From: Dromaius novaehollandiae
Taxonomy: Eukaryota; Chordata; Aves; Casuariiformes; Dromaiidae
Direction: 5' to 3'
Assembly (NCBI RefSeq): GCF_036370855.1
Contig: NC_088105.1
Location: 7,383,619-7,447,618 of the forward strand
DNA: 64,000 nucleotides
Each line of letters begins with the position of its first letter. Positions within the stretch are counted from its first letter, which is position 1. Positions 27,517-40,200 of this stretch are shown here, piece by piece. Both the position numbers and the translations under genes were made by a program. The notes under the pieces are model-generated. The model worked only from the letters and a program-made list of their open reading frames with translations, was not told the origin of the DNA and searched no databases.

Positions 27517-27522
27517 TTTATT
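27517..27522 (-). terminator. Candidate ODR4 poly(A) signal
   Basis: TTTATT on the + strand is AATAAA on the minus strand. It is the first canonical hexamer met downstream of the ODR4 stop, about 620 bases away. Weaker AATATA variants lie nearer the stop, at about 28010 and 28062, so the true 3' end is uncertain. Confidence 0.35.
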
Positions 27523-28140
27523 GATTTCTGGGTTCTCCAGCTCTTGAACCAAGGTTTTTACAGTCTGAATTGGTCTAAAGAGAATCTTGAAACTACTAGA
27601 AACTATTTGTATACCTATTATGCCAGCTAATCAATATTACCTTAAACAATCTATATGGTGAAATGTTGGCATTGTAAGGTCTAATTTTTTTCACCAATTA
27701 ACTTCAATGAGATGAGATTTCTGTTAGTTAAATTAACAATTCAGCAAAGAAATCCCTAAAGCAAGAACTGTCATACTAGGTAACTCTACTAGTCTTAGTA
27801 ATAGCCTGAAAAAAAACAGTAGTAGCATTTTACATTAAAATAATGTGTAGGAAGAAAATGGAAGTTCTATATTGATTTAAGGGCTCTTACTGGAATATAA
27901 TACTATTTTGCCGTCATTTGCACAAATGACAAGAGTTAATTTCTTGTAAACTTGATTCACCTACAATAACTGCATGCTGGAACAAGGTAACTGGATGTAT
28001 CATTATAATTTATATTGCACACCTAACTGGTGATATTTAGGCAACAATTCTTAATTACTAATATATTAAACCCAGATGTTTCCATCTTGTATAAGCGTGA
28101 TTACTGGTCAATGTTTCCATGAGGCTCCTTTGGCTTGAGT

Positions 28141-28208
28141 TTAGTCACTGAAGTAGTTAAAAGAGAAGATTGATGCAAAGACTGCGACTGCAGCTGCTAT
28201 TACCACAC
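28141..28208 (-). CDS. ODR4: ODR4 last coding exon, membrane anchor
   Basis: Completes Gly425 and gives VVIAAAVAVFASIFSF, then NYFSD and TAA at 28143-28141. The hydrophobic segment so close to the C-terminus looks like a tail anchor. The acceptor is TCATTTTTAG|GT. Confidence 0.95.
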
Positions 28209-31200
28209 CTAAAAATGACAAAGGAAATGCATTCAGTGAGTGGCAAGGGCAGCACAGTCATCAGTGGCTAGGGTGTGGAGGGCAGGGTCAGGGTGAATGA
28301 AATGCAGGAATAGAAACAATAAGAGCCACCCCAAAAAGCTGTGTAGCACTGCTAAGCCTAAATCTAAAGCTATGATACAACATAATTACATTATACAAGC
28401 CCCACAAGAAATTTCTAATCAGAGCAGGATTCTTCCAAACTCCAGCTGACTGTGTTCTTCAGTAATAACTCAGCAATGTCATGGCCTGTAAAATAACAGC
28501 ACTGACTCTGCACCACTGCTTAATTCTAGAAGTCAGACCAGCAGAAATAACTAACAAAAACTTTAAACAGAAACAAGAATTATGTTTTCTTTTTTGCATG
28601 GTACTACACCTACTCCTCAAGTCTCTGAAACAATCTTTATATCATACCACTCATTTTCCTAGTAACAAGTTAATTACGGATGAACTTGAGTACAAGATAC
28701 TGGGGGGCTGTGAGGTGGGGAGGGAAGACTGATGATTCAAGGAGAAGTGCTGCTACATCCAAAACAGATTCATTTACTATTACTCTTCTTTAATCTTCTA
28801 GTCACTGTGTTTTACTTTCAAGAATAAACAGAAAACAAAATGTTACTGTTTTGTTGACTACAGTATAACTGAAAGTGCATTCTTGATACTGTATTTTAAT
28901 ACGAAAAGACAGTCAAAGCTCAGAGGACAGAACTGTGCTAAGTGCAGACAGATGCATGCAACCTGGATGAATCAGCATCAAGAAGTTGAATTTGGGAGGA
29001 AAGTTCTGTGACTGCCGTTCCCTAAATTATTGAGGCTGAGGCTAAAACTCAAGCCCATATGTATGTAAGCTTTAGAAGAAACTTCACGACTCGCTAGCCA
29101 ATTTAAGGATGCCTACTTGACAGAGCGATTCAACTATGCTCCTTCTCCACATACAGAATTACAGAAGTGATGGCTCCTCAAAGAAAGCAAGCAAGCTACA
29201 TGAGCAGACCGGTTTTGTCAAAACTGTAGGCTATGGTTCTTGTTTTCCAAGAAACACCCTGTACCTATAACTCTCAAGTAGGGACACATTTTAGAAAAGC
29301 TATTGTATGAAGTCACCAGCAGGAAAGATTAAGATTTTCCACTAATCACACAAAAATGCTGTGGGAACGAACGGTACTGAAAAGCCGCACTATAATTTCT
29401 GGATTACCATAGCAGAATCAGGGAGGTAACATACCCATATTTTGTTGAAGTTTCAACAGCAATGTTGCTTTTGTCAGTTGTTTCTGTTCTGTGTCATCCT
29501 TGTTGTCAGTAACTGGACAAACATCAACTGCGTGGATATCAAGTGAACAAATAAATACCAGGTAACATTTGCGTTTTACGGTTGAATTAATGCAAAAGGA
29601 CATGAAGTTCTCAACAACTTTATAAAGCATATATATGGCAGAAAGATCAATTTATTGCATTAGTAATGGTACAGCAGCAACAGCATGACACAAAGTTATT
29701 CTATGTAACTGGAAGAGAGTAAGAGGAAAAAGAAAAAAAACACCTCAGGAAGGAAGGAGTTTCACTTTCAAAACTCATTTTTCTACAATCTGTCCCCTAG
29801 TTACATACCCAACCCCCTTTATATAACCTGGGGAGATCCTGACACCTCAGACAGGGAACCAAAATTAACCACCAAGTATCTTCCAAGATCAAAGTTTTCC
29901 CTTCAAAGCCACATCTGTCCAGAGCCCAAGCTACAAGAAATACCATTGCCACTGAAAGAGCGAGCCCAGCATTGTTTCCCTGCCTCACAGTTATAAATGC
30001 TTTTTAAAGATCCTTTATAAATAGGCTTTCAAGACAGGAATAGAGGATACATTTCCCTTTTGAAACAATTACTAAATTCTTAGAATGCTCAGCCAGGATG
30101 TGAGAGAGCTTGACTCTATTCCTAGACTGATGGGATTGAAACCTGTATCTATTGCCTTTCTGAAGATTTCTCTAATCACTTGGCTATATCCAGATTGCTG
30201 GAGGGGGCGAGAGAGAGGGCGAGAGAGAGGGCGAGAGAGAGGGCGAGAGAGAGGGCGAGAGAGAGGGCGAGAGAGAGGGCGAGAGAGAGGGCGAGAGAGA
30301 GGGCGAGAGAGAGGGCGAGAGAGAGGGCGAGAGAGAGGGCGAGAGAGAGGGCGAGAGAGAGAGAGAAGGGGATTAGTCTCAAGTCCTCTAGCTGAACTTG
30401 TTCCAGTTTGTTCCATGCAGAGCAAGCATGCTTTGGATTACACAGTTTAGTGGTAAGGCCACTTGGTGGTGGCGGGCCGAAGGTCTTAGATTTCCATTCC
30501 TGTTTCTAGACCAGCCTGTTACACAGCTTCACCTCTCAAAAGTTCTGATTACAGTTAAGTAATTTCTATTTCAGCTATATTCTGGAGAAGTAAAAAGGGA
30601 AATAAAGTGTTTGCGCTACTGCAGTGAGATCTGGATTTCTTCGGAAAGAACAGAATGAATAGGCTGAGATATGCAAGACAGGTCTTTCTGTCCAGAAGAT
30701 AAAGCAAAAACCCACAGCAGCACCAGATACAAAGATTTAAAAGTCCATGGAAAATTGATCTGAATAAAAATGGATCTTTCATTACCTGAGTGGGGTTGTC
30801 AGCCAGCTAAAGATTACAAATTACACAGCTAAGTAATACAAGGCACATCCCTCATATGATTCATATGAAAATGATTCAGAGAAGTACTTTCTCTATCATA
30901 TTATGAGCCATATGAGAACACACATATCTGTGATCAGAGAGGTGGTGCCTGTCATCTTAGATGAGTCATGTGTATGATTGGCTTTAAAGATTTCCTAAGT
31001 CAAAAAAAACTTAAGTTAAACCATAGTACTTGATTTGACTAGCCATTTGGGACTTGTCTTTAGCCATGTATCCTCTTGCCTTTAGCCTCAGAATCTACTG
31101 ACTTTGTACAGGATGTACTGCAGCATAGCAGTTAACAACTGTCCAACATGAAATTTAATGGGAGAGTGAGATTCATATACTAAGAACAGAGCTTCGAGAT

Positions 31201-34200
31201 CTCCCAGAAAGTTGCACACATATTTAAAATAAAAATAAGGACATTAAATTTGAATGTGAGGAGTGTTTTTGTTTTTCCAAGGTTTCATACCTCCAAGGCT
31301 TACATGTCTACAATAAGCCTATTACTTTATTAATATTTTTCTTCAAAAAGGAAAAAAAAACACCCTTATCTGGCTAAAGCACGAGCTGAAATCTGCAACT
31401 GCAGAATAGTACATGAACAATTAACAGCTGCAAGAGAGTTAAGGTATAAGAAAGTATAAAAAAAGCTAGCAAGCCAAAAGCACCACATTCTTTTCAAACT
31501 TCTTTAAAGAAGTTCTCAATTCCCTAAAATAGAATCTTTCTTTTAGAAAAGCTGACCACATTTCTGTCAACTCTGAAGACCAGATCCAGCAGGTTTCTTT
31601 CCGTTTTGGTTTTGAGGAGGAAGTAGGGCAGTTTGTGTCCTGACCTTATATGGTTTTGCAGCTTTATAGGAAAAGCTGTACTTTCCAGGAGGTAACTTTT
31701 GAAGCTATATGTCAAGGCAGCAACGCTCATCCGTTCAGAAAACAAACCCTCCCCTCCTTCCCCCCTCCAAACCCCAACCCTGAGCCAGTTAGATACCAAA
31801 AGGCATTTATGCCATTAGGTTATGGAAGACCTATATCTGAAACAGCTTTAGTATAAATGACGTGAAGAGTTTTCAAAAGCAGACACTTTCTGCTACCAAT
31901 TATAAGAATCCTTACTTTTTCATCAACTCTTAAATTTGCTAACAAAGATGGGCAAGAGATTACCACTACTGAAATCTTATTTATGCTTATCTACTCAGTG
32001 TATTTAACAGCCCCCCCCAACCAAGGAGCAGCAGGGATTTAGCAAATCCAATCATAAATGCAGAGCTTTCAATTGCTTGAACTAAAGCACTAAATACCTT
32101 GAAACTACAGTCTTAGAGCTATTTATATCTTTTAATCATAATAGGTCAGTTTTTACTTTCTTTTTTCCATGAACAATTTTAAAGCACGACCTTCAAGTGA
32201 CCTCACTGGAAAGCTGAAAGGAATCATGAGAGTAAGGAGATAGCAGCAGCATATCCTAAATACACAAAAATTGAGAAGGATAGTTTTGTTTCATATGTTT
32301 TGACTAGAAGCTGCCTAAAAAAATAAAACTGCGTTCTATTGATCAAATCTTTTCAGGTGCTTAGAGCATCAAAAAGACACTATTGCAAAAGCCTGCTCAA
32401 ACTTTTGAATTTTAAACTGGTCTTTTTTTTTTTTTTTAAATAAGCAAGCCTTCAAGAACTTCATAATGCATAGCATTTTCATAGTTATTTCAAGGACGGA
32501 CTTCAAAAATCACTACATTACTGAATACTATATATTAATAAAGATATTTCTAAGGTTTGAGAAACAGATGCTACTCATATTAGAACGATGCCTTGGAAAA
32601 GCCTTTACACAAGGGAAACCCCAAACTGTCGTTAAGTGCTAGAATCATGGTTCTAGCAATGCTTAGATATTTCATATCTAAGTATCGATAAATCCAAACT
32701 GCTAAATTAATCCTGTCTTTTCAGTGCAGAATACTTTCTACATAGTTGACAGGTCTAATTTCTAGAATGACTTATCAGGATTAATAAAAGTGAAGAGGCA
32801 CTTTAATAAGTCCCAAGTTAATAATTCCATAACAACAATTATCAGAATCAAATAGCATTGAGCTGATAGCATATTACTAGCATCACTGTTAACAAAATCT
32901 ACTCTAGGGAGAAACTTCTTGGTGCAAAGCCAGGCTCATTTTTTTCTAAAATCCTTAGTATATTTACTTTAATTTATGCAAAAAGTTTAAAAATACCCCC
33001 CCATAACTAATTCTATAGGCAGTAAGTTACAAGAACATACAAATTCATTTTGTGAGGTACCTAGACCTCATTTTACATGGGCTTGTGGCATCAAATCTTT
33101 GTGATGTGTTACTGTTAGTCTAAATCATGCTCTCCTCCCACCTACAATATTATACATCTTTACATAAGTTATAAAGCTGTAAACTGAATCATCATCCCTC
33201 TCCAAGCATATCTTCAATGCTATAACAATATTAATTTATTTACTTCCCTAAGTGATACTAATTCCTTAAAGCACAGTAATACTTAGCTTTAAGAATATTA
33301 AAATTATTCTTAAATTACAGGCGATATTTTTATTGGTTAGATATAAGAATTTATGGTTAGCTCTGAAATTAAAAAACTCAAGAAACTTGCCACATAAACA
33401 AGAGGGTCAAGCAGAACATTACTAATCACAATTTCTTACACAGAAAGCCCATGGCAAAATTTTCCATTTTCCCTCCCCAAATTCCAACATCAAGAGGTGT
33501 TTACTGCTCCTATCTGAAAAATAGTGTTAATTTTTGCACTTATGATATAAAACCGTAGCCTGCAAACCATAGCCATATTGATAGGAAAAAAGGGAGGGGG
33601 AAAAAAAAAGAAAAAGACTCACTTGCAGAAGACCATAGGAAGCATTATGAGGTGCATTTCAGTTACAGATTTGACTTCTACATTGAAGTCAAACTTGTAT
33701 GCAAAGAAAAAAAAGCAAGCCAGATCACTCAGAAAAAGAAAGTAATAACCTGTTTATGACAAATACCTGTATTTGGAGGAATATAACAGTCTCATACTGA
33801 GATCATAAACTTAAAAGACATTCAGCAGAAAATGAAAAGCTCTCTCAATTTTCTTTCCATTTTCGGTGAACAACACTTCAGTTTTGTGCACTGTATTTGA
33901 CATACAGATTAAAACACTCAGAACAAGGAAGGGTACTTTGGCTCTGGTGGGGGGAGAAGAGTCAGGTTTTACCAAGAAAACTTCCTGGAAAACACACTAG
34001 CATACATTTATTTCTTACTAACAAAATTTTTTAATATTTCCTGAGAAATCAGTAGATGTGACTGAAACATTCAACTTCATGTTCTAACTTAAAATATTAG
34101 AACAACTACTCAACTGTTGAGCTGGCAAACTTGAATTACTGGAAAAGTAAGTGGTACATAAAGCTGTATAGGTTTTTATTACAGCCTATTTGCAGAGTAA

Positions 34201-37200
34201 GATCATCCCTAATTCACATGCAGAATTAAGTATGCAAACTTTAGCTATATATTTATGTACCTACTGCAGCTCATGAGCTGCAACCATGGTTGCACAGATA
34301 ATACAATCGATGAAAGAACAAAATATTTGAGAGACAGTCAGTTCTGTTACAAGCCAAACACAGAAACTGCAAGAACCCTAATCATTTTTCACAAACACAG
34401 TTAAAGTGTAATTAGATTGACATAACCAAGCTCTAACATATGAAATAAACTAAATTAAAACTTAACTTCATTCAGATACGGAATGTATTAAGTTATGCGT
34501 TGGTCAACATTTTCATAATCTGTGATGCAGTTTAATCTGGTTCTCAGATACTGTATTTACCTGTGTTAGCTTCCTCTGCTATATGTATATCTTCAGCTTG
34601 CACAGCTTGATCCAACAGCTCAACAAAACGTTCTTGAATTTCTCCAGCGGCCTCATCACGAAACTTATAATCACTGAGCATCACACTGGATCCAGCAACA
34701 GGGACAAATAGTCTTTGAGGTAAAACACGATATTCCCTCTCAAAATCTAGAAGAAAAGTGGGGAAAAAAAATACCATCTAAATAAAGACCTTGCTAGTTA
34801 CGATAAGATTCCTCATTAATCTCTGCCATCAGACAAAGCTGTTCCAAAAGAACTGCTCAAGGTTTTCCATGTAATACGCCTGATTTCAGACATGGCTTGT
34901 TTACTTGTTACTGTTTCATGAAAGTTTTGGCTGCTATCATACTGATTTATGCTTTTACATTACTCTCTCCAGAATTAGCCAAGAGACCTCCAAAACAGAC
35001 CATGAAACGTTAAACAGATCTTCTATCATGTTTAGAATGACTAGGAAAAGACTCTGGGAAAGACTGCAGATAGGGGTACACACAGAATAGCCTGTTAGTT
35101 CAGCACCACAAAGGACTGCAATCAGTGGGCTGTTCTTTGCCACACTTGCAGCCGTGGACTACGGGTGCCATCTAAAGAGGAAAATGAAAACTGCATGCAA
35201 TTGAAAACATCAAGATCATGATTTAATCGTGGAGTTTGGACAAAGTCAGCAAAAACCAGTATTTAGAATGCTTTTATATTACACTGTATATTCAACACCA
35301 TAATGAACTGTGTTATCCTAAAGCAAACAAAGATTCCGAACATGAATCATTGTTCCTTATACAATCAACCTGCTTCCATTTCTTTTCTATTTTTACCGAA
35401 ATCATTATGAAAGACCATGCCTTTCAAAAAGCTCTCCTTTATGTAAGGCATACAAATTGATATTTAACTAATTACACACACACACACACACACACACACT
35501 TCCCCTCTAGTTTTTAATATGATCAAGATAGGAAGTTTTATTTTCATGAGATCAATTTGCATTGCGTTCTGGCCTTTGTACAGTCCTCTGTTAAATTCAA
35601 ACTAACACAGTCCAGCAATTCATGATGCTGAAAGTGTCATATGATCTATTACTTTAAATGACAGCAGACCTGTAAAATGAAATGTGATGAAATGAAATCA
35701 GGAGAGAGAGACAACACAGATGATATACTTGTACAGCTAGTTAGAAAAAAAAGAATCAGATTACTTGTTCATGCCATAATCACCACATACAGTGCTTTAT
35801 TTAATGTAGATGAATTATTAAATCTCAGAGTTTGTGAACTAGCATTCATAACACAGCTGACAAATAAGACTATCCAAAGTCCTGTTCAACTGGTTCTTTT
35901 AATCTTGCCAAGTTTTAGCACATCTTTCATTTGAGTATTAGTAGGAACACGATAAGAGTGATTTTTTTTTTTAAATATGTTAAGTTACAGGTAGGAGTTC
36001 AGCAACAAGATTTTGATTAGAATTAAAAAAAAAAAAAAATCACAGTCAGTGAGAAATAAGGTGAAACTACACTTTGTGGTCATGGAATTCTGAACACAGA
36101 CTTTGTAGGAAAACTGTGATACCAAGGAACATAATCTGAACTTGACTAAACTTCTCCTGAACCAAAAAGGTCAGGACCAACAAACAAAAATTGTGCTATT
36201 TGCTTTTTATTCTATTCTGTGGTGAGATTTCATTATGTTAGCAGAATTTCCTGCAAGAACCAAAATTCACTGCATATATGATAACTTGCTTTCTCTTCAA
36301 GTTCCTACTTTTTTTGCCAAGTCCTTCATTTATAATGAGGTCTTCAAACAATATTTCACAACGATCGCTCAATGTGTTTATTATATCTCTTTTCAAAGCC
36401 TGCAAAGACAAAAGCAAAAACATAAGCAGTATAAAAACCATTCACAAAGCTTCTGACTGTTAAAAAAACCCAACAAAAGTAGTCCCCCGTAGGCTTAACC
36501 CATTTTCAAAGAATAGTTATTCAGAAAAAACCCTAAAGACAATAAAGTGACAAAAAGAAACTAATATCAAAAGGATTAAAATAAAGACAACAACAAAAAA
36601 CCCAAAACACCAGAGGAAATTTTTACTATTGTTAGAGTAACAACTGATAACATCTGGACATTACTATAAAAAAAAATCACAAGGCATTGACTCAGTAAGG
36701 AACAAAGTCGTTCAATAAATAAAACTGCCTTATGTACAAAAATATGTAGTTCGCAGGATTTTCTTAATTTTAAGATGATTTGTATCACCCTAATCACTTT
36801 GATGGTTGTGCAAAGATTCACCAGATAATAACCTTAACAATAGGAGACAGTATCTGCTAAAGATGAAAAAAGGAACTGAACCCGTCACATACACACACAC
36901 AAATGGATTCTAAAACAATCCTTATGTTCAAGGGAGAGAATATTTTGACCCCCACTTAGACCATGCCATTCTGTCAAAGAAAAACTAGTATGACAACTTT
37001 CCATTTTCAGGAAAACATCTCCAATGAATTTAATAACTTTTCTCTACCTGAATAGCTTCTTTAACTTTTGGCTTGTTGTTATGAATGTAGGCTCTGCATT
37101 TCACAGCACCTTTAAGATTTATGGAACCACTGCAGACCTGGACTGTAGCTGTTGATCTACGATTTGAACCCTGGGACTGAAAAATAGGCATGTTTCAGTT

Positions 37201-40200
37201 TATCTTGTTACCTAGGCACTTGCAGCATGGCTAACAAGCAGCAGCACTAAAATTTATATCATATCTTAAGATGTTTACATGTAATCTCATAATATATACC
37301 GCTGACTTTTTAGTTAAGATTGAAAATCTCTCTCTTTTTTCATTATGTAAAACACATTTATTTTTCTAGACACTCCATTTCTAGTGATTTAAATATTTCT
37401 GTCTGTAGGAGTTCTGAAATTTTTCAGCCAAGTGGCCAGTCACTAGTATCAGTATTACAATCCGGCAACCTTTAAGATCTTTGTTTTAAATTATGGAGTT
37501 CATATGCTTACTATATAATGTATAACCTAGGATATCTTGAGGGTCATCCATCAGTCACGACTAAATTCTAAATTTGGTCATATTTAGAACTAATTACCAA
37601 AATGAACAGTACATTGGACGTAGTGCTCTAAGACAACATCTTGAAATGTGGGGATTTTTGTGTAGCAAAGATGATGAGATTCACAAACCAAGCTAGAATT
37701 CCAGTATGGAAGGGATATTTTTAAGTGTTAACAACAGGGAAAAACAAAACACTTAATTTTAAAGCTAAAGAGAATTATTGGTTTACACCATTTTAATCAG
37801 AAGGAAAACAGGCATGACTTCTGCAAGAAATGCACAAACTACTTAATCTAACATAAAAAGCTTTCCTTTCTCTGTGAGGCAATTAACTATTGGAACAATG
37901 CAACAACAGAAGTAACAAGCTGCTCCTCAAGTTTTAAAGGTATTTCATGTATTTTTAAAAGGTAAAAGTTGTTGCTCAATACAAATTTAGAGAATCCAGA
38001 AACAACCTGACAAACTGGAATGGCCTGTGTTGCATAGGAAGCCTAGAAACCAATGGCTAGACACATTTTGACTTTAAGACCTAGACTGGGGCACCTAATT
38101 CAGGGGCTGAATCTCCATAACCTCTCTTGCTATTAAAGAAACTCCTGACACAGACCAGACAGCTCCAGATTATGATTCAGCCCACAAGATCCGTATGTTA
38201 GTCCAAAACTAGTGACTGAGCTTCTAATGAAAGTATCCAGGTAAGTGTCCATAGCTAGCCATGACAAATCAAGGCACGGGGTTCATGAACTTCACCATCA
38301 TGACTTATCACTGATTGAAATCAATGTACCCAGGTAGGTTCAGGTGTCCTGCTGTCAAAGCAGTTAAATCTACTCTACTATAAGAATTCCCAAAGACATG
38401 AAACACATGGAGCTGTCCACAGTCAACATCTGGAGGTAAAACCTCTTAGAATAAAGTACATTAGATTTCTAGACAATAGTTTAGAATATTCTTTTATTTT
38501 CTTACTCTATTTTAATCAGATAGTAGTTTTTAAACTAACCTCTATGCTAAATACTTACCAGCTGTGTCAGAACCTTGACATCAGAAAACTGAGTGCTGGA
38601 CTGAATATTTCCTCTTAACTTTTTCTGAGAGAAAAGAAATAAATGTGTCATATGAAACAGGAAAATCTGTCCAAACCAACCATGCCAAGCTATTTTATAG
38701 TCATCCTAGTATAAAATGTGCCCTAAGTTCTTGTTTTTAAGGGAGAAAAATGACATATGGAAAGCACCCATGAGAATATAAGTAGCAACGCTAAAAACAG
38801 AGATGAATGTAGCAGTCAAACAAGGTTTCTCCACTTTCTTAGATGTTTAGATGTCTTAGAAATCTCAACGTCTACATTTAATCCTGAGTCTTCAATGAAG
38901 TAGTAAAGCTGGAGACAATATAAAGAAAAAACGTAGTCAGTCTTCACCTATAATTACTGCTTTCACGTTGCTCAAGAAAGAAGAGAGGATTTCCAGTAAG
39001 ACGGGAAAATGGAGAGTCCTGTGCATCAGTTATTTGAAATAGGCCGATTAGATCTACAGATATTGTACAGAAGACCTTTCAATCACTGTATTATCACACT
39101 GAAGATTTTGAATTGCACATTTATTAAAATTCAATTCCTTGTTGCATGGCACTCACCAGACCTTCCAGTAGTTCTGTATCATTATCTTTAACTTGTCCAT
39201 TGATCAGAAAAACACTGTCCTCTATCTGTTTCGACCACCGGTTTAATCCATTCTTTAAGAAAAGCAAAAAGACAAAAATCTCATTAAAAAGAGAGGAAGA
39301 AGAAAAGAGTTTCACTAGAAGAGTTATACAATATCAAGCTGAAAACCATAGAAATACATGTTTCAGTAACTACTCCAATAGGGTTTAAGAGTCTCTGAAA
39401 AATCTGAATGGGACAATAATTGACTTATGTCTGGCAGACTGTACATTTTTCATAAGCCAAGTCTTGAGACCAATGTGTTCAGAACAAAGTGCCACACCAG
39501 GGATGCAACACGGGATTTCACTTTTGTGGAGCTGGATGGGGCCTATCAAAAGTTAATTTGTATTAAAAGCTTTCTATAACCCTGTTCTAATTGGACATGA
39601 CCTTTCCCCAGGTGAAGCAGAGTTTCAAGACTTTAGCTGGGATAATCATGATAACTGCTAATTATTTTGAGCCCAGGAAACTCCCAACACTGAGCACAGC
39701 AGAAGAAAAGCTCTCAGTATTTTTAATATAAGGCATGTTTCACTGTAACTTCAAACAACATTTAAAAGAGGAACAGCTGACAAACACCCTCTGTTAATTG
39801 GTCCTACTCCAGTACTCATACTGTATATTCAAAACCATTATCTTTCATTTAATTTTCAACAGAAAAAAAATAGCATAGAGAAAAATCACAAAACTTATAC
39901 TGTTGCAGCTAGTTAGTTACCTTGGTATTCTTCTCCAAGTCATGGTTGGGTGAAGTAGCAAGAAGTGGAATGTGAATATTAACATTCACTGTGCAGTCCA
40001 GAGTTAGCCAGCAAGCAGACAGAGCACTCTGGTATTTCCAATCTGCTGGTTTAGCTGAACTCTAGAAGTAGAAATAAGCAATAGAGTGTCTAAATAAAAC
40101 ACTACACTGTTCACAGAAATGTTTTTGAAACATTACTCATAATGCATAAAAACCTGCATATGACATGCAGTATAAGCTTACCTTTGGATCTTGTACATCA

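Noticed and set aside
30072-30450. Open frames of 117 and 121 codons rich in RERG or LSRP repeats on both strands
   Set aside because: They arise because a 12-bp stop-free tandem unit keeps all six frames open; the region is intronic and has no coding support outside the repeat.
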